Positions 33,815 to 44,262 of a DNA stretch of 54,912 bases are shown here, piece by piece. The stretch spans positions 1 to 54,912 of the forward strand of contig NZ_PDNW01000023.1 in NCBI RefSeq assembly GCF_002849655.1. The letters run 5' to 3'. Each line of letters begins with the position of its first letter. Position 1 is the stretch's first letter. A program made the position numbers and the translations under genes. The notes under the pieces were generated by a model. The model had not been told where the DNA came from. It did no database searches and saw only the letters and a program-made list of their open reading frames with translations. The DNA is from Pollutimonas subterranea (GTDB lineage Bacteria; Pseudomonadota; Gammaproteobacteria; Burkholderiales; Burkholderiaceae_B).

Positions 33815-34824
33815 AACGCACAACACTGACGCAGTACTTGGTCGAGCAGCAAAGAGAAGAACAGGCAGTTTCAGCGGAAGTCCGCCTGCTTATAGAAACG
33901 GTCTCGCGGGCCTGCAAGGCCATCGGCCATGCAGTCAGCAAAGGCGCCCTGGGCGGCGTTCTGGGCAGCCTCGAAAGCGAAAACGTCCAAGGCGAAGTGC
34001 AAAAGAAACTGGACGTACTGTCCAATGAGATATTGCTGGAGGCCAACGAGTGGGGCGGGCATCTGGCCGCCATGGCGTCAGAGGAAATGGAAACGATACA
34101 CAGGATTCCAAATCGATACCCCAAAGGCGAATACCTGCTCCTGTTCGATCCCCTGGACGGCTCGTCGAACATCGACGTGAACGTGTCCATCGGCACGATT
34201 TTCTCTGTGTTGCACGCCCCGCACCATGCTTCGGGCCGTGACGTGGATGAAGACGATTTCCTGCAACCCGGCGTGCGCCAGGTTGCCGCGGGCTATGCCG
34301 TGTATGGTCCCCAGACGATGCTGGTCCTGACAGTAGGCACAGGCGTCATGGGCTTCACCCTGGATCGCGAAATGGGTTCATGGGTCCTGACCGATCCGAA
34401 CATCACCATTCCCGAGCAAACCGCCGAGTTCGCCATCAATATGTCGAACATGCGTCACTGGGAAGCACCCGTCAAGCGCTATATCGATGATTGCCTGGCC
34501 GGCAAGGGCGGGCCCTTGGGCAAAGACTACAACATGCGATGGATCGCATCCATGGTTGCCGACGTCCACCGCATTCTCACCCGTGGCGGCATCTTCATGT
34601 ACCCCCGGGACGAACGCCCTTCGGGCAAGAACGGCAAGCTGCGCCTGATGTATGAAGCCAACCCCATGAGCTTCATTGTCGAACAGGCCGGCGGGGCTGC
34701 CCACGATGGCAGCCAGCGCATCCTGGATGTGCAGCCCACTACCCTGCATCAGCGCATAGGCGTGGTGCTGGGTTCCAAGGAAGAAGTGGAACGCGTAAGG
34801 CGCTATCACACCGAAGCGTCATGA
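33811..34824 (+). CDS. fbp: Fructose-1,6-bisphosphatase class 1
   Basis: This 337-aa enzyme converts fructose 1,6-bisphosphate to fructose 6-phosphate in gluconeogenesis. The metal/phosphate motif [20 protein letters not shown] lies at about 113-132, and the ARG-type substrate segment includes [19 protein letters not shown]. The length fits class 1. Its ATG overlaps the pepN stop, a frequent pepN-fbp pairing in betaproteobacteria. Two hairpins follow. Confidence 0.96.
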   Translation: MKRTTLTQYLVEQQREEQAVSAEVRLLIETVSRACKAIGHAVSKGALGGVLGSLESENVQGEVQKKLDVLSNEILLEANEWGGHLAAMASEEMETIHRIPNRYPKGEYLLLFDPLDGSSNIDVNVSIGTIFSVLHAPHHASGRDVDEDDFLQPGVRQVAAGYAVYGPQTMLVLTVGTGVMGFTLDREMGSWVLTDPNITIPEQTAEFAINMSNMRHWEAPVKRYIDDCLAGKGGPLGKDYNMRWIASMVADVHRILTRGGIFMYPRDERPSGKNGKLRLMYEANPMSFIVEQAGGAAHDGSQRILDVQPTTLHQRIGVVLGSKEEVERVRRYHTEAS

Positions 34825-34832
34825 GCGTGCGC

Positions 34833-34862
34833 GATGCTGGCCCGGTAAACCGGGCCAGCATC
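34833..34862. terminator. Strong hairpin after fbp
   Basis: GATGCTGGCCCGG and CCGGGCCAGCATC, 13 bp, pair around TAAA. There is no T-run. It starts nine bases after the fbp stop codon. Confidence 0.6.
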
Positions 34863-34886
34863 GCAATCGACATCGCACCGACTAGG

Positions 34887-34909
34887 CCGGACGGCGCAAA
34901 GCCGTCCGG
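34887..34909. terminator. Second hairpin between fbp and the quinone reductase gene
   Basis: CCGGACGGC and GCCGTCCGG pair around five bases. It lies eight bases beyond the stop of the convergent quinone reductase gene and probably serves that end. Confidence 0.55.
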
Positions 34910-34916
34910 TTGCCGT

Positions 34917-35903
34917 TCAATCCAGAGTCAGTATGGTCGCACCGGTGGTCTTGCGGCCCTGGAGTGCTTCCTGGGCCTGGCCGGCGTCTTCCAGCGCGAA
35001 CCGCTGGCCAATGATGATGTCGATTTTCTTTTTGGCTACCAGCCCGAAAAGCTCATCGGACGCCGCCTGCATTTTCTCGAGGGTTGGCACGTGCGTGCCC
35101 AGGGTGGGACGCGTCACATACAGGGAACCCTTGCTGGCCAACAGGCCTAGGTTCACCCCTTCGACCGAACCGGATGCGTTGCCGAAGCTGACCATCAGGC
35201 CGCGCGGCTCCAGGCAATCGAGCGACGTAAGCCATGTATCTTTACCAACGCCATCGTAGACGACCGGCACTTTCTTGCCATTGGTCAGCTCGTTGACGCG
35301 GTCGACGACATTTTCCCGTGAATAGTCGATGACTTCCCATGCACCATGGGATTTCGCCAACGCCGCTTTTTCGGGACTGGATACCGTTCCGATAAGCTTG
35401 ACGCCCAGGGCCTTGGCCCATTGGCATGCAATCAGCCCGACGCCACCGGCGGCGGCATGGAAGAGGATGGTTTCGCCGCCTTGCAGGCGATACGTCTGGC
35501 GAAACAGATACTGCACCGTGAGGCCCTTGAGCATCATGGCGGCCGCCTGTTCGAAATCCACGCCCTTGGGAAGCTTGACGACACGATCGGCGGGTACATT
35601 GCGTGCTTGCGCGTAGGCGCCCAACGGGCTCTGGCCATATGCAACGCGATCGCCAACTTTCAGGTGCTTGACGTCAGCGCCTACCGCCTCGACCACCCCC
35701 GATGCCTCGAAGCCCAAACCGCAGGGCAGCGGATGCTTGTACAGCCCCGTGCGATAGTAGACATCGATGAAATTCAAGCCCACGGCTTTCTGGCGTATAG
35801 TTACCTCATTTTTTTCGGGCGCCGGCACGTCGACCGAAACAAGTTTCAATACTTCCGGGCCACCGTTTTCTTCGATGCGTATAGCTTTGACCTGGTTTTC
35901 CAA
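34917..35903 (-). CDS. NADPH:quinone oxidoreductase (zinc-independent MDR family)
   Basis: This is a 328-aa medium-chain dehydrogenase/reductase of the QOR type. The N-terminal GroES-like fold starts MENQVKAIRIEENGGPEVLK and has LNFIDVYYRTGLYKHPLPCG. The cofactor fold has the Rossmann motif AAAGGVGLIACQWAKALG. The zinc-binding residues of alcohol dehydrogenases are absent, as expected for QOR. It reduces quinones with NADPH, or acts on a related enone; the real substrate is unknown. It is divergent from the DMT transporter gene. Confidence 0.9.
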   Translation of the reverse strand: MENQVKAIRIEENGGPEVLKLVSVDVPAPEKNEVTIRQKAVGLNFIDVYYRTGLYKHPLPCGLGFEASGVVEAVGADVKHLKVGDRVAYGQSPLGAYAQARNVPADRVVKLPKGVDFEQAAAMMLKGLTVQYLFRQTYRLQGGETILFHAAAGGVGLIACQWAKALGVKLIGTVSSPEKAALAKSHGAWEVIDYSRENVVDRVNELTNGKKVPVVYDGVGKDTWLTSLDCLEPRGLMVSFGNASGSVEGVNLGLLASKGSLYVTRPTLGTHVPTLEKMQAASDELFGLVAKKKIDIIIGQRFALEDAGQAQEALQGRKTTGATILTLD

Positions 35904-35982
35904 GACGAACTCCTTAGGTAATAATTTAGGGCGCGATGAGCGCTTAGTTTAAATCCTTATTACAACCCTGTACCTGAAAAAA

Positions 35983-36903
35983 ATGAATCGTCAGAGTGCT
36001 TTATTTGCGATTCATGTCGCCGCCGTTTTATTTGGCCTGACCGGCATATTCGGCGAACTTATCCAGGCCGATGCCATCGTCATTACCGCAGGCCGTGCAA
36101 GCTTTGCGGTCCTCGCGCTGTTCGCCTTCATACGCTACCAGGGCGGCTCCCTGATGCAGGGCTTCAAGCCCCGGAACATCGGGGTCCTGGTCGCCGCAGG
36201 CGCTATGCTGGCCCTGCACTGGGTCACATTCTTCGTAAGCGTAAAGATTGCCGGTGTCGCGGTCGCCACCCTGGGCTTCGCCAGTTTCCCCGCGTTCATC
36301 ACGTTATGCGAATGCCTTTTCTTCAAGGAAAAGGTCAGTACGGCCGAATGGCTGATACTGGCCCTGGTCACACTGGGCCTGGTGCTGGTCACGCCGTCCT
36401 TCGACTTCCAGGATGAAGCGACCGTGGGACTGGCCTGGGCGATTCTGTCGGGTCTGGCCTTTGCCATTTTCACCCTGATCAACCGGCGTGCCGCCGCGCA
36501 CATTCCCGCGCAACAGGTTGCGTGTTGGGAAAACCTGGTCGTGGCGCTGCTTACCCTGCCCTTTTCCTTCCCCGCGATGGCGCAACTGGATGCCATCAAC
36601 TGGTTGTGGATAGCGCTGCTGGGCGTGTTTTGCACCGCCCTGTCGCATTATTTGCTGGTGTCCAGCCTGATGATACTCAAGGCACGCAGCGCGGGCATCG
36701 TGATTGCGCTCGAACCGCTGTACGCCATTTTCTTTGCGGCAATCCTGTTTGCCCAATATCCATCGATCCGGGCGCTGCTGGGGGGATCGCTCATGATAGG
36801 CGCCATCGTATGGTCGGGACTGCGCAAGACCGGCGTCCACGCCGGCAAGCCAATCCCGTCTGGCGAAGACCGGTTGCCAGCGCGCAGGTCCAATCGGGAT
36901 TGA
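35983..36903 (+). CDS. DMT (EamA) family transporter
   Basis: This 306-aa inner-membrane protein has ten hydrophobic helices in two EamA repeats. The first has FAIHVAAVLFGLTGIFGELI; the second has GLAWAILSGLAFAIFTLINR. SAGIVIALEPLYAIFFAAIL is the usual last-repeat segment. It resembles RhaT/EamA exporters of amino acids or metabolites; the substrate is not known. The C-terminal tail is hydrophilic. A hairpin follows, and the next gene converges. Confidence 0.88.
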   Translation: MNRQSALFAIHVAAVLFGLTGIFGELIQADAIVITAGRASFAVLALFAFIRYQGGSLMQGFKPRNIGVLVAAGAMLALHWVTFFVSVKIAGVAVATLGFASFPAFITLCECLFFKEKVSTAEWLILALVTLGLVLVTPSFDFQDEATVGLAWAILSGLAFAIFTLINRRAAAHIPAQQVACWENLVVALLTLPFSFPAMAQLDAINWLWIALLGVFCTALSHYLLVSSLMILKARSAGIVIALEPLYAIFFAAILFAQYPSIRALLGGSLMIGAIVWSGLRKTGVHAGKPIPSGEDRLPARRSNRD

Positions 36904-36928
36904 CCTGCGCCTTTTGCTCGTCCGTGCA

Positions 36929-36954
36929 GCGGGGCGAAGTGCCAGCCGCCCCGC
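36929..36954. terminator. Hairpin between the DMT transporter and dehydrogenase genes
   Basis: GCGGGGCG and CGCCCCGC pair around ten bases between two convergent stop codons. No T-run is present. Confidence 0.45.
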
Positions 36955-36964
36955 CCATACGAGA

Positions 36965-38035
36965 TCAGGACCGCCCGATGGCGTCCGCGACGGCCTGACC
37001 GACTTCCCGGGTGCTGGCACTGCCCTGCATGTCCGGAGTACGTGGGCCGTTTTCCAGAACGGTCTCGATGGCATTGATGACTTCCTGTGCCGCCTCGGGA
37101 TGACCCAGGAAGTCCAGCATCATTGCGCCGCTCCAGATCTGCCCTATAGGATTGGCAATGCCTTTTCCGTAGATATCCGGCGCCGAACCGTGCACCGGCT
37201 CGAATAAAGACGGGAACTTGCGCTCGGGGTTGAGGTTGGCCGATGGAGCTATTCCTATGGTGCCGGTGCAGGCTGGGCCCAGGTCCGAGAGAATGTCCCC
37301 GAACAGGTTCGAGGCAACCACCACATCAAAGCGATCCGGATGCTGCACGAAGTGGGCACAAAGGATATCGATGTGATATTTGTCCCAGCGCACGTCCGGA
37401 TAGTGTTGCGACATTTCCGCCACGCGATCATCCCACCAGGGCATGGAGATAGAGATGCCATTGGATTTGGTTGCCGCCGTCAGGTGCTTGCCCCGCTTCT
37501 GCGCAAGTTCGAAGGCAAACTTCAATACGCGTTCGGCGCCGATGCGGGTGAATACGCTTTCCTGAATCACCACCTCGCGCTGGGTGCCTTCGAACAGACG
37601 CCCGCCGCTGTTGGAGTACTCGCCCTCGGTATTTTCGCGGACGATATAAAAATCGATATCTCCGGGCTTGCGATCGGCCAAGGGAGACTTGACGCCGGGC
37701 ATCAACCGGACTGGCCTCAAGTTGATGTACTGGTCGAATTCGCGACGGAACTTGAACAAGGATTCCCACAGCGCGACGTGATCGGGCACCAGGTCGGGCC
37801 AGCCTATGGCGCCAAAGAAGATGGCTTCGTGCTTGCTCAGGCGCTCTTTCCAGTCTTCAGGCATCATGCGGCCATGCTTTGCGTAGTGATCGCAACTCCA
37901 ATCGAGCTGCTCCCACTCGAAGCGGATACCGTGGCGGGCAGCCACAGCGTCCATGACACGTACTCCCTCCGGCATCACTTCTTTGCCGATTCCATCACCC
38001 GCGATGACTGCGATACTGTGAACGTTCTTGGACAC
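36965..38035 (-). CDS. Tartrate dehydrogenase / D-malate dehydrogenase family (TtuC/DmlA type)
   Basis: This 356-aa member of the isocitrate/isopropylmalate dehydrogenase family has NAD-linked beta-decarboxylating activity. It shows VIAGDGIGKEVMPEGVRVMD, the substrate segment FKFRREFDQYINLRPVRLMP, the YIVRENTEGEYSNSGGR site and the metal/NAD segment FEPVHGSAPDIYGKGIANP. The absence of the LeuB-type glutamate context and the WDRVAEMSQHYPDVRWDK region point to tartrate or D-malate rather than 3-isopropylmalate. It probably gives pyruvate or oxaloglycolate products. It stands alone between a DMT transporter and an ATPase gene. Confidence 0.85.
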   Translation of the reverse strand: MSKNVHSIAVIAGDGIGKEVMPEGVRVMDAVAARHGIRFEWEQLDWSCDHYAKHGRMMPEDWKERLSKHEAIFFGAIGWPDLVPDHVALWESLFKFRREFDQYINLRPVRLMPGVKSPLADRKPGDIDFYIVRENTEGEYSNSGGRLFEGTQREVVIQESVFTRIGAERVLKFAFELAQKRGKHLTAATKSNGISISMPWWDDRVAEMSQHYPDVRWDKYHIDILCAHFVQHPDRFDVVVASNLFGDILSDLGPACTGTIGIAPSANLNPERKFPSLFEPVHGSAPDIYGKGIANPIGQIWSGAMMLDFLGHPEAAQEVINAIETVLENGPRTPDMQGSASTREVGQAVADAIGRS

Positions 38036-38112
38036 CTTGATCTCTCTTATTCAGTTATAAAAAAATGATTATGGCGCCCGTCCTGAGACAGGGCAACCCG
38101 GTACAGCGGGAC

Positions 38113-39618
38113 CTACTTGCGCCCGATGAGCGAACCCAGCACGCCGCGCACCAATTGATTGGCGGCACGCCGCGCAGCACTCTTGAGCGTTGACTGCACG
38201 ATGCCGTCGCGGCGTCCGCCTCGCGGACCCGTGGAGCCGAAAAGAAAATCGTTGACAGTACCCATCAGGCCGCCGTCAGTGCTTGTGGCCTTGCCAGGCT
38301 CGCCGCCGTCTGCGGACACTTCAGCGTCGGCAGGTTTGGAACTGGCGCGCTGGTGCAAAATTTCGTAGGCCGATTCGCGATCAACGATTTGCTCGTATTT
38401 ACCGCCAAGCATGGATGCCGCGCGTACTGCGTGGCGCTCGGGATCGGTAGCCGGGCCTATCCGGCTTCCCGGGGCTAGCATCCATACCCTTTCGGTCGGT
38501 ACAGGCCGGCCTTTGGCATCCAACAGTGAAATCAGGGCCTCGCCTACGCCCAGCTCGGTAATCGCAGCCTCTATATCGAGGCCAGGATTGGGCCGCATGG
38601 TCTGCGCGGCGGTCTTGACGGCTTTCTGATCCCGCGGCGTGAAGGCCCGCAACGCGTGCTGTACGCGATTTCCGAGCTGGCCCAGGACTGCATCGGGAAT
38701 GTCCAGTGGGTTCTGTGTCACGAAGTAGACGCCCACGCCTTTTGATCGCACCAGCCTTACGACCTGCTCGATTTTCTCCAGCAAAGCCTTGGGCGCATCG
38801 TTGAACAGCAAATGGGCCTCGTCAAAAAAGAATACGAACTTGGGTTTTTCGGGATCTCCGACCTCGGGCAAGCCCTCGTACAGGTCGCCGAGCATCCAGA
38901 GCAAAAATACTGCATACAGGCGTGGCGACTGCATGAGTTTGTCGGCCGCCAGGATATTGACGATGCCCTGTCCCTTTTCGTTGACGCGTATCCAGTCGAA
39001 AATATCGAGCATGGGTTCGCCGAAGAAGTTATCGGCCCCCTGCGATTCCAGTCGCAGCAGGCTGCGCTGAATGGCGCCAATGGATGCTGAAGATACGTTG
39101 CCATAGCGGGTGCGTAGTTCGGCCGAACGATCGGCAATATGCTGAAGCATGGCACGCAGGTCTTTCAGGTCGAGAATAAGCTGGCCTTCATCGTCGGCAA
39201 CCTTGAATACCAAGCTAAGAACCCCTTCCTGGGTGTCATTCAGTTCCAGCATGCGGGCCAGGAGCAGCGGGCCCATGTCGGAGACCGTGGCGCGCACCGG
39301 ATGGCCCTGCTCGCCGAAGATATCCCAGAACACCACAGGGCTGCCGCCCCATGCAGGTTCGGGCAAGCCCAGCTTTGCCAGCCGCTCTTGCAACTTGGGA
39401 CTGGATACGCCTGTTTGCGAGATTCCGCTGAGATCACCCTTGACGTCCGCCACGAACACTGCTGTGCCCATGCGCGAGAACGCCTCGGCAAGCAACTGCA
39501 ATGTCACTGTCTTTCCCGTACCGGTCGCGCCCGTGATGCAGCCATGGCGATTGGCCAATTGCGGAAGCAATACTGTATCGGCATTGGCATTTTTAGCAAT
39601 AACAACAGGATCGGCCAT
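38113..39618 (-). CDS. HerA-like / DUF853 (YjgR type) ATPase
   Basis: This is a 501-aa P-loop ATPase with Walker A GATGTGKT at residues 30-37 and Walker [39 protein letters not shown] and [20 protein letters not shown] are HerA/FtsK-like segments typical of E. coli YjgR. The biological role of YjgR is not settled. The start at 39618 ([20 protein letters not shown]) is chosen because GGTGGAAA precedes it and homologues begin there. Confidence 0.9.
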   Translation of the reverse strand: MADPVVIAKNANADTVLLPQLANRHGCITGATGTGKTVTLQLLAEAFSRMGTAVFVADVKGDLSGISQTGVSSPKLQERLAKLGLPEPAWGGSPVVFWDIFGEQGHPVRATVSDMGPLLLARMLELNDTQEGVLSLVFKVADDEGQLILDLKDLRAMLQHIADRSAELRTRYGNVSSASIGAIQRSLLRLESQGADNFFGEPMLDIFDWIRVNEKGQGIVNILAADKLMQSPRLYAVFLLWMLGDLYEGLPEVGDPEKPKFVFFFDEAHLLFNDAPKALLEKIEQVVRLVRSKGVGVYFVTQNPLDIPDAVLGQLGNRVQHALRAFTPRDQKAVKTAAQTMRPNPGLDIEAAITELGVGEALISLLDAKGRPVPTERVWMLAPGSRIGPATDPERHAVRAASMLGGKYEQIVDRESAYEILHQRASSKPADAEVSADGGEPGKATSTDGGLMGTVNDFLFGSTGPRGGRRDGIVQSTLKSAARRAANQLVRGVLGSLIGRK

Positions 39619-39728
39619 TAGTTTTCCACCATTTCGGACAGCGCTAAAAAGAACGCCAAGTGTAATTCGATGCCACTTCCCGTGCACGCGTTAAAATCCC
39701 TTCTTTCTCTTGAATTAAATATCAATTT

Positions 39729-40460
39729 ATGGCCGGTCACAGTAAATGGGCGAACATCCAGCACCGAAAGGGTCGCCAAGATGCCAAACGAGGCAAGCTC
39801 TGGACAAAAATCATTCGCGAAATCACGGTCGCTGCGCGCGCCGGTGGCGCCGACCCTGATTCCAACCCTCGCCTGCGGATGGCCTGGGACAAAGGCATGG
39901 CCGCCAATATGCCCAAAGAGAACATCCAGCGCGCCATCCAGCGCGGCGCCGGTGGAGCCGATGGTGCCAACTACGAGGAAATCCGCTATGAAGGCTATGG
40001 TGTGGGCGGGGCCGCGGTCATTATCGACTGCATGACCGATAATCGCATCCGCACGGTCGCCGATGTGCGCCATGCCCTTAGCAAACATGGCGGCAACCTC
40101 GGCCAGGAAGGCTCAGTGGCTTTTATGTTTCAGCACTGCGGTCAGTTTCTATTCGCTCCGGGAACACCCGAAGAGCAAGTCATGGAAGCCGCGCTTGAGG
40201 CGGGTGCCGAAGACATCCAGACCGATGATGAAGGCATGATCGAAGTCATTTGCGCACCCGCCGACTATGCCGCCGTCAAGACGGCATTCGAACAGGCATC
40301 GCTGGTGCCGGAGGTCCAGGGCGTCATCATGAAGGCCCTAAGCGAAACCGAACTGGCCGGCGAGGACGCCATCAAGATGCAAAAAATGCTGGACGTGCTT
40401 GAAGGCCTGGACGACGTGCAGGAAGTCTTTACCAACGCCGTTCTCGACGAAGCCGACTAA
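39729..40460 (+). CDS. YebC/PmpR family DNA-binding regulator
   Basis: This 243-aa protein has the family opening [20 protein letters not shown] and [20 protein letters not shown], then [19 protein letters not shown]. Members regulate transcription or, in some species, help ribosomes pass proline stretches. It is probably single-gene or leads a transcript into purD, 57 bp downstream. Confidence 0.95.
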   Translation: MAGHSKWANIQHRKGRQDAKRGKLWTKIIREITVAARAGGADPDSNPRLRMAWDKGMAANMPKENIQRAIQRGAGGADGANYEEIRYEGYGVGGAAVIIDCMTDNRIRTVADVRHALSKHGGNLGQEGSVAFMFQHCGQFLFAPGTPEEQVMEAALEAGAEDIQTDDEGMIEVICAPADYAAVKTAFEQASLVPEVQGVIMKALSETELAGEDAIKMQKMLDVLEGLDDVQEVFTNAVLDEAD

Positions 40461-40517
40461 GGCGCCCGAACGATTCCACCATTCATTTTCAACACGTCTT
40501 ACAGCACAACTCACACT

Positions 40518-41813
40518 ATGAAACTACTTGTAATCGGTGGCGGAGGCCGCGAACACGCCCTGGCCTGGAAATTGGCAAAGTCCGCCCGTGTGGAAACGGT
40601 ATACATCGCCCCGGGCAACGGTGGAACCGCCCGGTCTGAACGATTGCAAAACATACCACTGACCAATGTCGACGAACTCGTTGCATTTGCCCGGAAAGAA
40701 CAGGTTGCGTTTGCGGTAGTCGGCCCGGAGGCGCCTTTGGCGGCCGGGGTGGTCGATGCCTTCCAGGCAGCCGGCTTGAAGATATTCGGACCCACTCAGG
40801 CGGCGGCACAACTTGAAAGCTCCAAAGACTACGCCAAGGCATTCATGGTGCGTCACCATATTCCTACCGCGGCCTACCAAACCTTCACCGATCCCGCCCT
40901 TGCAAAAGCCTATATTGCCGAACAGGGTGCGCCCATCGTGGTCAAGGCCGATGGGCTGGCGGCCGGGAAAGGCGTGGTGGTTGCCGCCACGGCGGACGAA
41001 GCATGCGATGCCGTGGACCAGATGCTGGGCGACGGGTCGCTAGGCGCGGCCGGTGCGCGCGTCGTAATCGAAGAGTGCCTACTCGGCGAGGAAGCCAGCT
41101 TCATCGTCCTGTGCGATGGGCGCAGCGTGCTGCCACTGGCCACCAGCCAGGATCACAAGCGCCTGAAAGACAACGACCTGGGACCCAATACAGGCGGCAT
41201 GGGCGCTTATTCACCGGCCCCGGTCATCAGTGCGGCGCTTCACGATCGCATCATGCGTGAAGTCATCGATCCGACGATCGCCGGCATGGCCAAAGACGGC
41301 ATACCCTATACTGGCTTTCTGTATGCGGGCCTCATGATAGGCAGCGGTCCGGACGCCACGCGTACATTGAAGGTGCTCGAGTTCAATTGCCGCATGGGCG
41401 ATCCCGAAACCCAACCCATCGTGATGCGCATAAAAAGCGATCTGGCCGAGGTATTCGAGCTTGCCGTTGCACAGCGGCTGGACGAAGCCACCATAGACTG
41501 GGATCCGCGCACGGCATTGGGCGTTGTCATGGCGGCCCACAACTACCCGGCGACGCCGCGCAACGGCGATACGATCAGCCGTCTAGCCCCTGACACCCCC
41601 GAATGCATGGTGTTCCATGCGGGGACCGTACTCGATAATGGCATACTGAAAACATCGGGTGGACGGGTGCTGTGCGTAACAGTGCTCGCCGACTCGGTAA
41701 AGTCGGCCCAGGCGGCGGCCTATGCAGCCATTGACCAGACTCACTTCGCCGGACAGCAGTTCCGCAGGGACATCGGATGGCGCGCCATACCGGCCGGGGC
41801 CAGTTCAACATAA
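40518..41813 (+). CDS. purD: Phosphoribosylamine--glycine ligase PurD
   Basis: This 431-aa ATP-grasp enzyme joins phosphoribosylamine and glycine in purine synthesis. It has [20 protein letters not shown], the ATP-grasp segments [20 protein letters not shown] and [19 protein letters not shown], and the metal-binding [19 protein letters not shown]. Length fits. Eleven bases separate its stop from the hemF start. Confidence 0.97.
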   Translation: MKLLVIGGGGREHALAWKLAKSARVETVYIAPGNGGTARSERLQNIPLTNVDELVAFARKEQVAFAVVGPEAPLAAGVVDAFQAAGLKIFGPTQAAAQLESSKDYAKAFMVRHHIPTAAYQTFTDPALAKAYIAEQGAPIVVKADGLAAGKGVVVAATADEACDAVDQMLGDGSLGAAGARVVIEECLLGEEASFIVLCDGRSVLPLATSQDHKRLKDNDLGPNTGGMGAYSPAPVISAALHDRIMREVIDPTIAGMAKDGIPYTGFLYAGLMIGSGPDATRTLKVLEFNCRMGDPETQPIVMRIKSDLAEVFELAVAQRLDEATIDWDPRTALGVVMAAHNYPATPRNGDTISRLAPDTPECMVFHAGTVLDNGILKTSGGRVLCVTVLADSVKSAQAAAYAAIDQTHFAGQQFRRDIGWRAIPAGASST

Positions 41814-41823
41814 GGAGTCCGAT

Positions 41824-42729
41824 TTGACCGTTCCGATTTCCGTCGCCTACGACTATTTCCTGGATCTTCAGGCGCGCATCGTTGCAGCCCTCGAGGCCGC
41901 CGACGGTTCCACCTTCGCGGCAGACCAATGGACGCGCGAGGAAGGCGGCGGCGGCTTGTCGCGCTACCTTGAGGGCGGTCCGCTCTTCGAACGCGCAGGG
42001 GTGCTGTTCAGCCATGTACAAGGCAAGACCTTGCCCCCCTCGGCCAGCGCACACCGCAGCGAACTTGCAGGCCGCGCCTGGGAAGCGATGGGTGTCTCAC
42101 TGGTGCTGCACCCCCGCAATCCCTATGTGCCGACCGTGCATATGAATGTCCGCCTTTTCGTTGCGCGCGCCATGCATGATGGGCAAGAGGATGTCTTCTG
42201 GTTCGGCGGCGGACTCGATTTGACTCCGTACTATCCCTTTGATGAAGACGCCCGCCACTTTCATCAAGTCTGCAGCGATGCCCTGGCACCCTTCGGCGCC
42301 GACAAGTATCCCGCCTACAAAAAGTGGTGTGATCAGTATTTCTATTTGAAGCATCGCGACGAAACCCGCGGTGTCGGCGGACTCTTCTTCGATGACCTGA
42401 ATGAAGGCGGCTTCGATCACTGCTTTGCGTTGACGACGTCGGTGGGCAATTGCTTTCTTAATGCCTACATGCCCATCGTAGAGAAACGACAACTCACTCC
42501 TTACACTGACAGACAACGCGAATTCCAGGCCTATCGGCGCGGCCGCTACGTCGAATTCAACCTGGTGTTCGACCGCGGCACACTGTTTGGACTTCAATCG
42601 GGCGGGCGCACGGAATCCATCCTGCTGTCCATGCCGCCCATGGCGGCATGGCGCTACAGTTGGTCGCCAAAAGAAGGAACGCCTGAAGCCGCCCTTTCCA
42701 ACTACTTGCGGCCACGCGAATGGCTTTGA
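41824..42729 (+). CDS. hemF: Coproporphyrinogen III oxidase, oxygen-dependent (HemF), TTG start
   Basis: This 301-aa enzyme oxidatively decarboxylates coproporphyrinogen III to protoporphyrinogen IX in haem synthesis. Family segments are [20 protein letters not shown] and [15 protein letters not shown], then [25 protein letters not shown] at 41812-41818 lies six bases before a TTG at 41824, which gives the family length; no ATG is near. The last 10 bp overlap nadD. Confidence 0.94.
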   Translation: MTVPISVAYDYFLDLQARIVAALEAADGSTFAADQWTREEGGGGLSRYLEGGPLFERAGVLFSHVQGKTLPPSASAHRSELAGRAWEAMGVSLVLHPRNPYVPTVHMNVRLFVARAMHDGQEDVFWFGGGLDLTPYYPFDEDARHFHQVCSDALAPFGADKYPAYKKWCDQYFYLKHRDETRGVGGLFFDDLNEGGFDHCFALTTSVGNCFLNAYMPIVEKRQLTPYTDRQREFQAYRRGRYVEFNLVFDRGTLFGLQSGGRTESILLSMPPMAAWRYSWSPKEGTPEAALSNYLRPREWL

Positions 42730-43325
42730 AAAAGACGGGCCTGCTCGGCGGCAGTTTCGATCCTGTGCACCTGGCGCATATCGCCCTGGCTGAAACAGCA
42801 AGAACGGCATTGGCCCTGGACGAGGTCCAGTTGATACCTGCTGCCGATCCGTGGCAGCGCGGCCCCCTGGCAGCCACCGCCGCGCATCGGCTCGCCATGC
42901 TGCACATCGCAACTGCCGGCCATGCACATCTGCATGTCAATCCACTTGAAATCCAACGAGGAGGCCCGACCTATACCATTGATACCTTGCGTGAGCTTCC
43001 CAAGAACGCCGACTATTTCTGGATATTGGGCGCCGATCAGCTTGAAAACTTCTGCTCATGGCAGTATTGGCAGGAAATTGCCAGCCTGGTCACACTCGCG
43101 GTCGCACAACGACCCGGTGCGCGTCTTACCGCGGCCCAGGACCTTATCGAGCATCTGGAAAAGCTGGATCGTCATCTGATCGAACTGCCCTTCGAGCCCA
43201 CGGAAATTTCGGCAACGCTGGTGCGCCAACGACTGGCTCGCGGGGAGTCCACCGATGGACTGCTCGATGTTGCTGTGGCGCAATATATTAAACAAAATGG
43301 GCTCTATCAAGCGCCTGTTGCCTAA
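42720..43325 (+). CDS. nadD: Nicotinate-nucleotide adenylyltransferase NadD
   Basis: This 201-aa enzyme forms nicotinate adenine dinucleotide in NAD synthesis. The nucleotidyltransferase motif [11 protein letters not shown] lies at residues 10-20, and the C-terminal [14 protein letters not shown] contains the second ATP-binding signature. It overlaps hemF by 10 bp, so coupled translation is likely. Confidence 0.95.
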   Translation: MALKKTGLLGGSFDPVHLAHIALAETARTALALDEVQLIPAADPWQRGPLAATAAHRLAMLHIATAGHAHLHVNPLEIQRGGPTYTIDTLRELPKNADYFWILGADQLENFCSWQYWQEIASLVTLAVAQRPGARLTAAQDLIEHLEKLDRHLIELPFEPTEISATLVRQRLARGESTDGLLDVAVAQYIKQNGLYQAPVA

Positions 43326-43347
43326 CGTCTCACGGTATAGTTCATCC

Positions 43348-43752
43348 ATGGAAATTCAAAAACTGCAACGCCTTGTCATTGACGCCCTTGAAGACGTCAA
43401 AGCACAAGACATCAAAATCTTCAACACCACCCACATAACCGGGTTGTTCGACCGCGTCATCATCACCACGGGCTCGTCCAACCGCCAAACGCGCGCAATC
43501 GCCTCAAGCGTTGCCGACAGCGCCCGTGGCCATAAGATTCCCATCGTCGCCTACGAGGGCGAAGACACAGGTGAATGGGTCCTGGTCGACCTGGGCGACA
43601 TTGTCATTCACTGCATGACTCCGGCAATTCGTCAATACTACAATCTGGAAGAAATCTGGGGTGGCAGGCCGGTCAACGTAAAGCTGTTGCCGCAGTCGAT
43701 GCAGCCCAGCATGCCGGAATCCTTCGACTACGACGACAACGACGAGCAATAA
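43348..43752 (+). CDS. rsfS: Ribosomal silencing factor RsfS
   Basis: This 134-aa protein binds ribosomal protein uL14 and blocks subunit joining when nutrients are low. It has the family core [20 protein letters not shown] and [20 protein letters not shown], then [20 protein letters not shown]. The ATG at 43348 fits homologues. It follows nadD by 22 bp in the usual nadD-rsfS-rlmH order. Confidence 0.95.
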   Translation: MEIQKLQRLVIDALEDVKAQDIKIFNTTHITGLFDRVIITTGSSNRQTRAIASSVADSARGHKIPIVAYEGEDTGEWVLVDLGDIVIHCMTPAIRQYYNLEEIWGGRPVNVKLLPQSMQPSMPESFDYDDNDEQ

Positions 43753-43763
43753 CAGGCCTGTCG

Positions 43764-44234
43764 ATGAAACTGATCATCGTCGCGGTGGGAATGCGCATGC
43801 CGGACTGGGTCGAAACCGCCTGGCGCGATTATTCGCGGCGCATGCCTCCCGATTGTGCCCTTGAACTGAAAGAAATCAAACCCGAACCCCGGACATCCGG
43901 GAAAACCCCCGCCCAGATGATGCAGGCGGAAGCGCGCCGTATTGAAGCCGCCATCCCCGCGCACGCCATGCGTATCGCCCTTGACGAACATGGCAAGGAC
44001 CTGGATACCATGGGATTGTCCCGCGAGCTCGAGGGCTGGCGCGGCAGCGGCCAGGACATCGTCTTCCTTATCGGCGGTCCGGATGGGCTCGATGCCACGC
44101 TAAAGCGCAGTTGCACCAGCCGCTTGCGGCTGTCTTCGCTGACACTGCCCCACCCCATGGTTCGTGTCGTATTGGCAGAGCAACTCTATCGTGCGTGGGC
44201 TATCATGACAGGCCATCCCTATCATCGCGCCTGA
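43764..44234 (+). CDS. rlmH: 23S rRNA pseudouridine-1915 N3-methyltransferase RlmH
   Basis: This 156-aa SPOUT-family enzyme methylates pseudouridine 1915 of 23S rRNA. It has [20 protein letters not shown], the SAM-site segment [19 protein letters not shown], and the C-terminal [16 protein letters not shown], a near-invariant ending. Length fits (155-160). It begins 11 bp after rsfS. Confidence 0.97.
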   Translation: MKLIIVAVGMRMPDWVETAWRDYSRRMPPDCALELKEIKPEPRTSGKTPAQMMQAEARRIEAAIPAHAMRIALDEHGKDLDTMGLSRELEGWRGSGQDIVFLIGGPDGLDATLKRSCTSRLRLSSLTLPHPMVRVVLAEQLYRAWAIMTGHPYHRA

Positions 44235-44262
44235 CCGGCGCAATAAAGGACTCGTTGCTGTC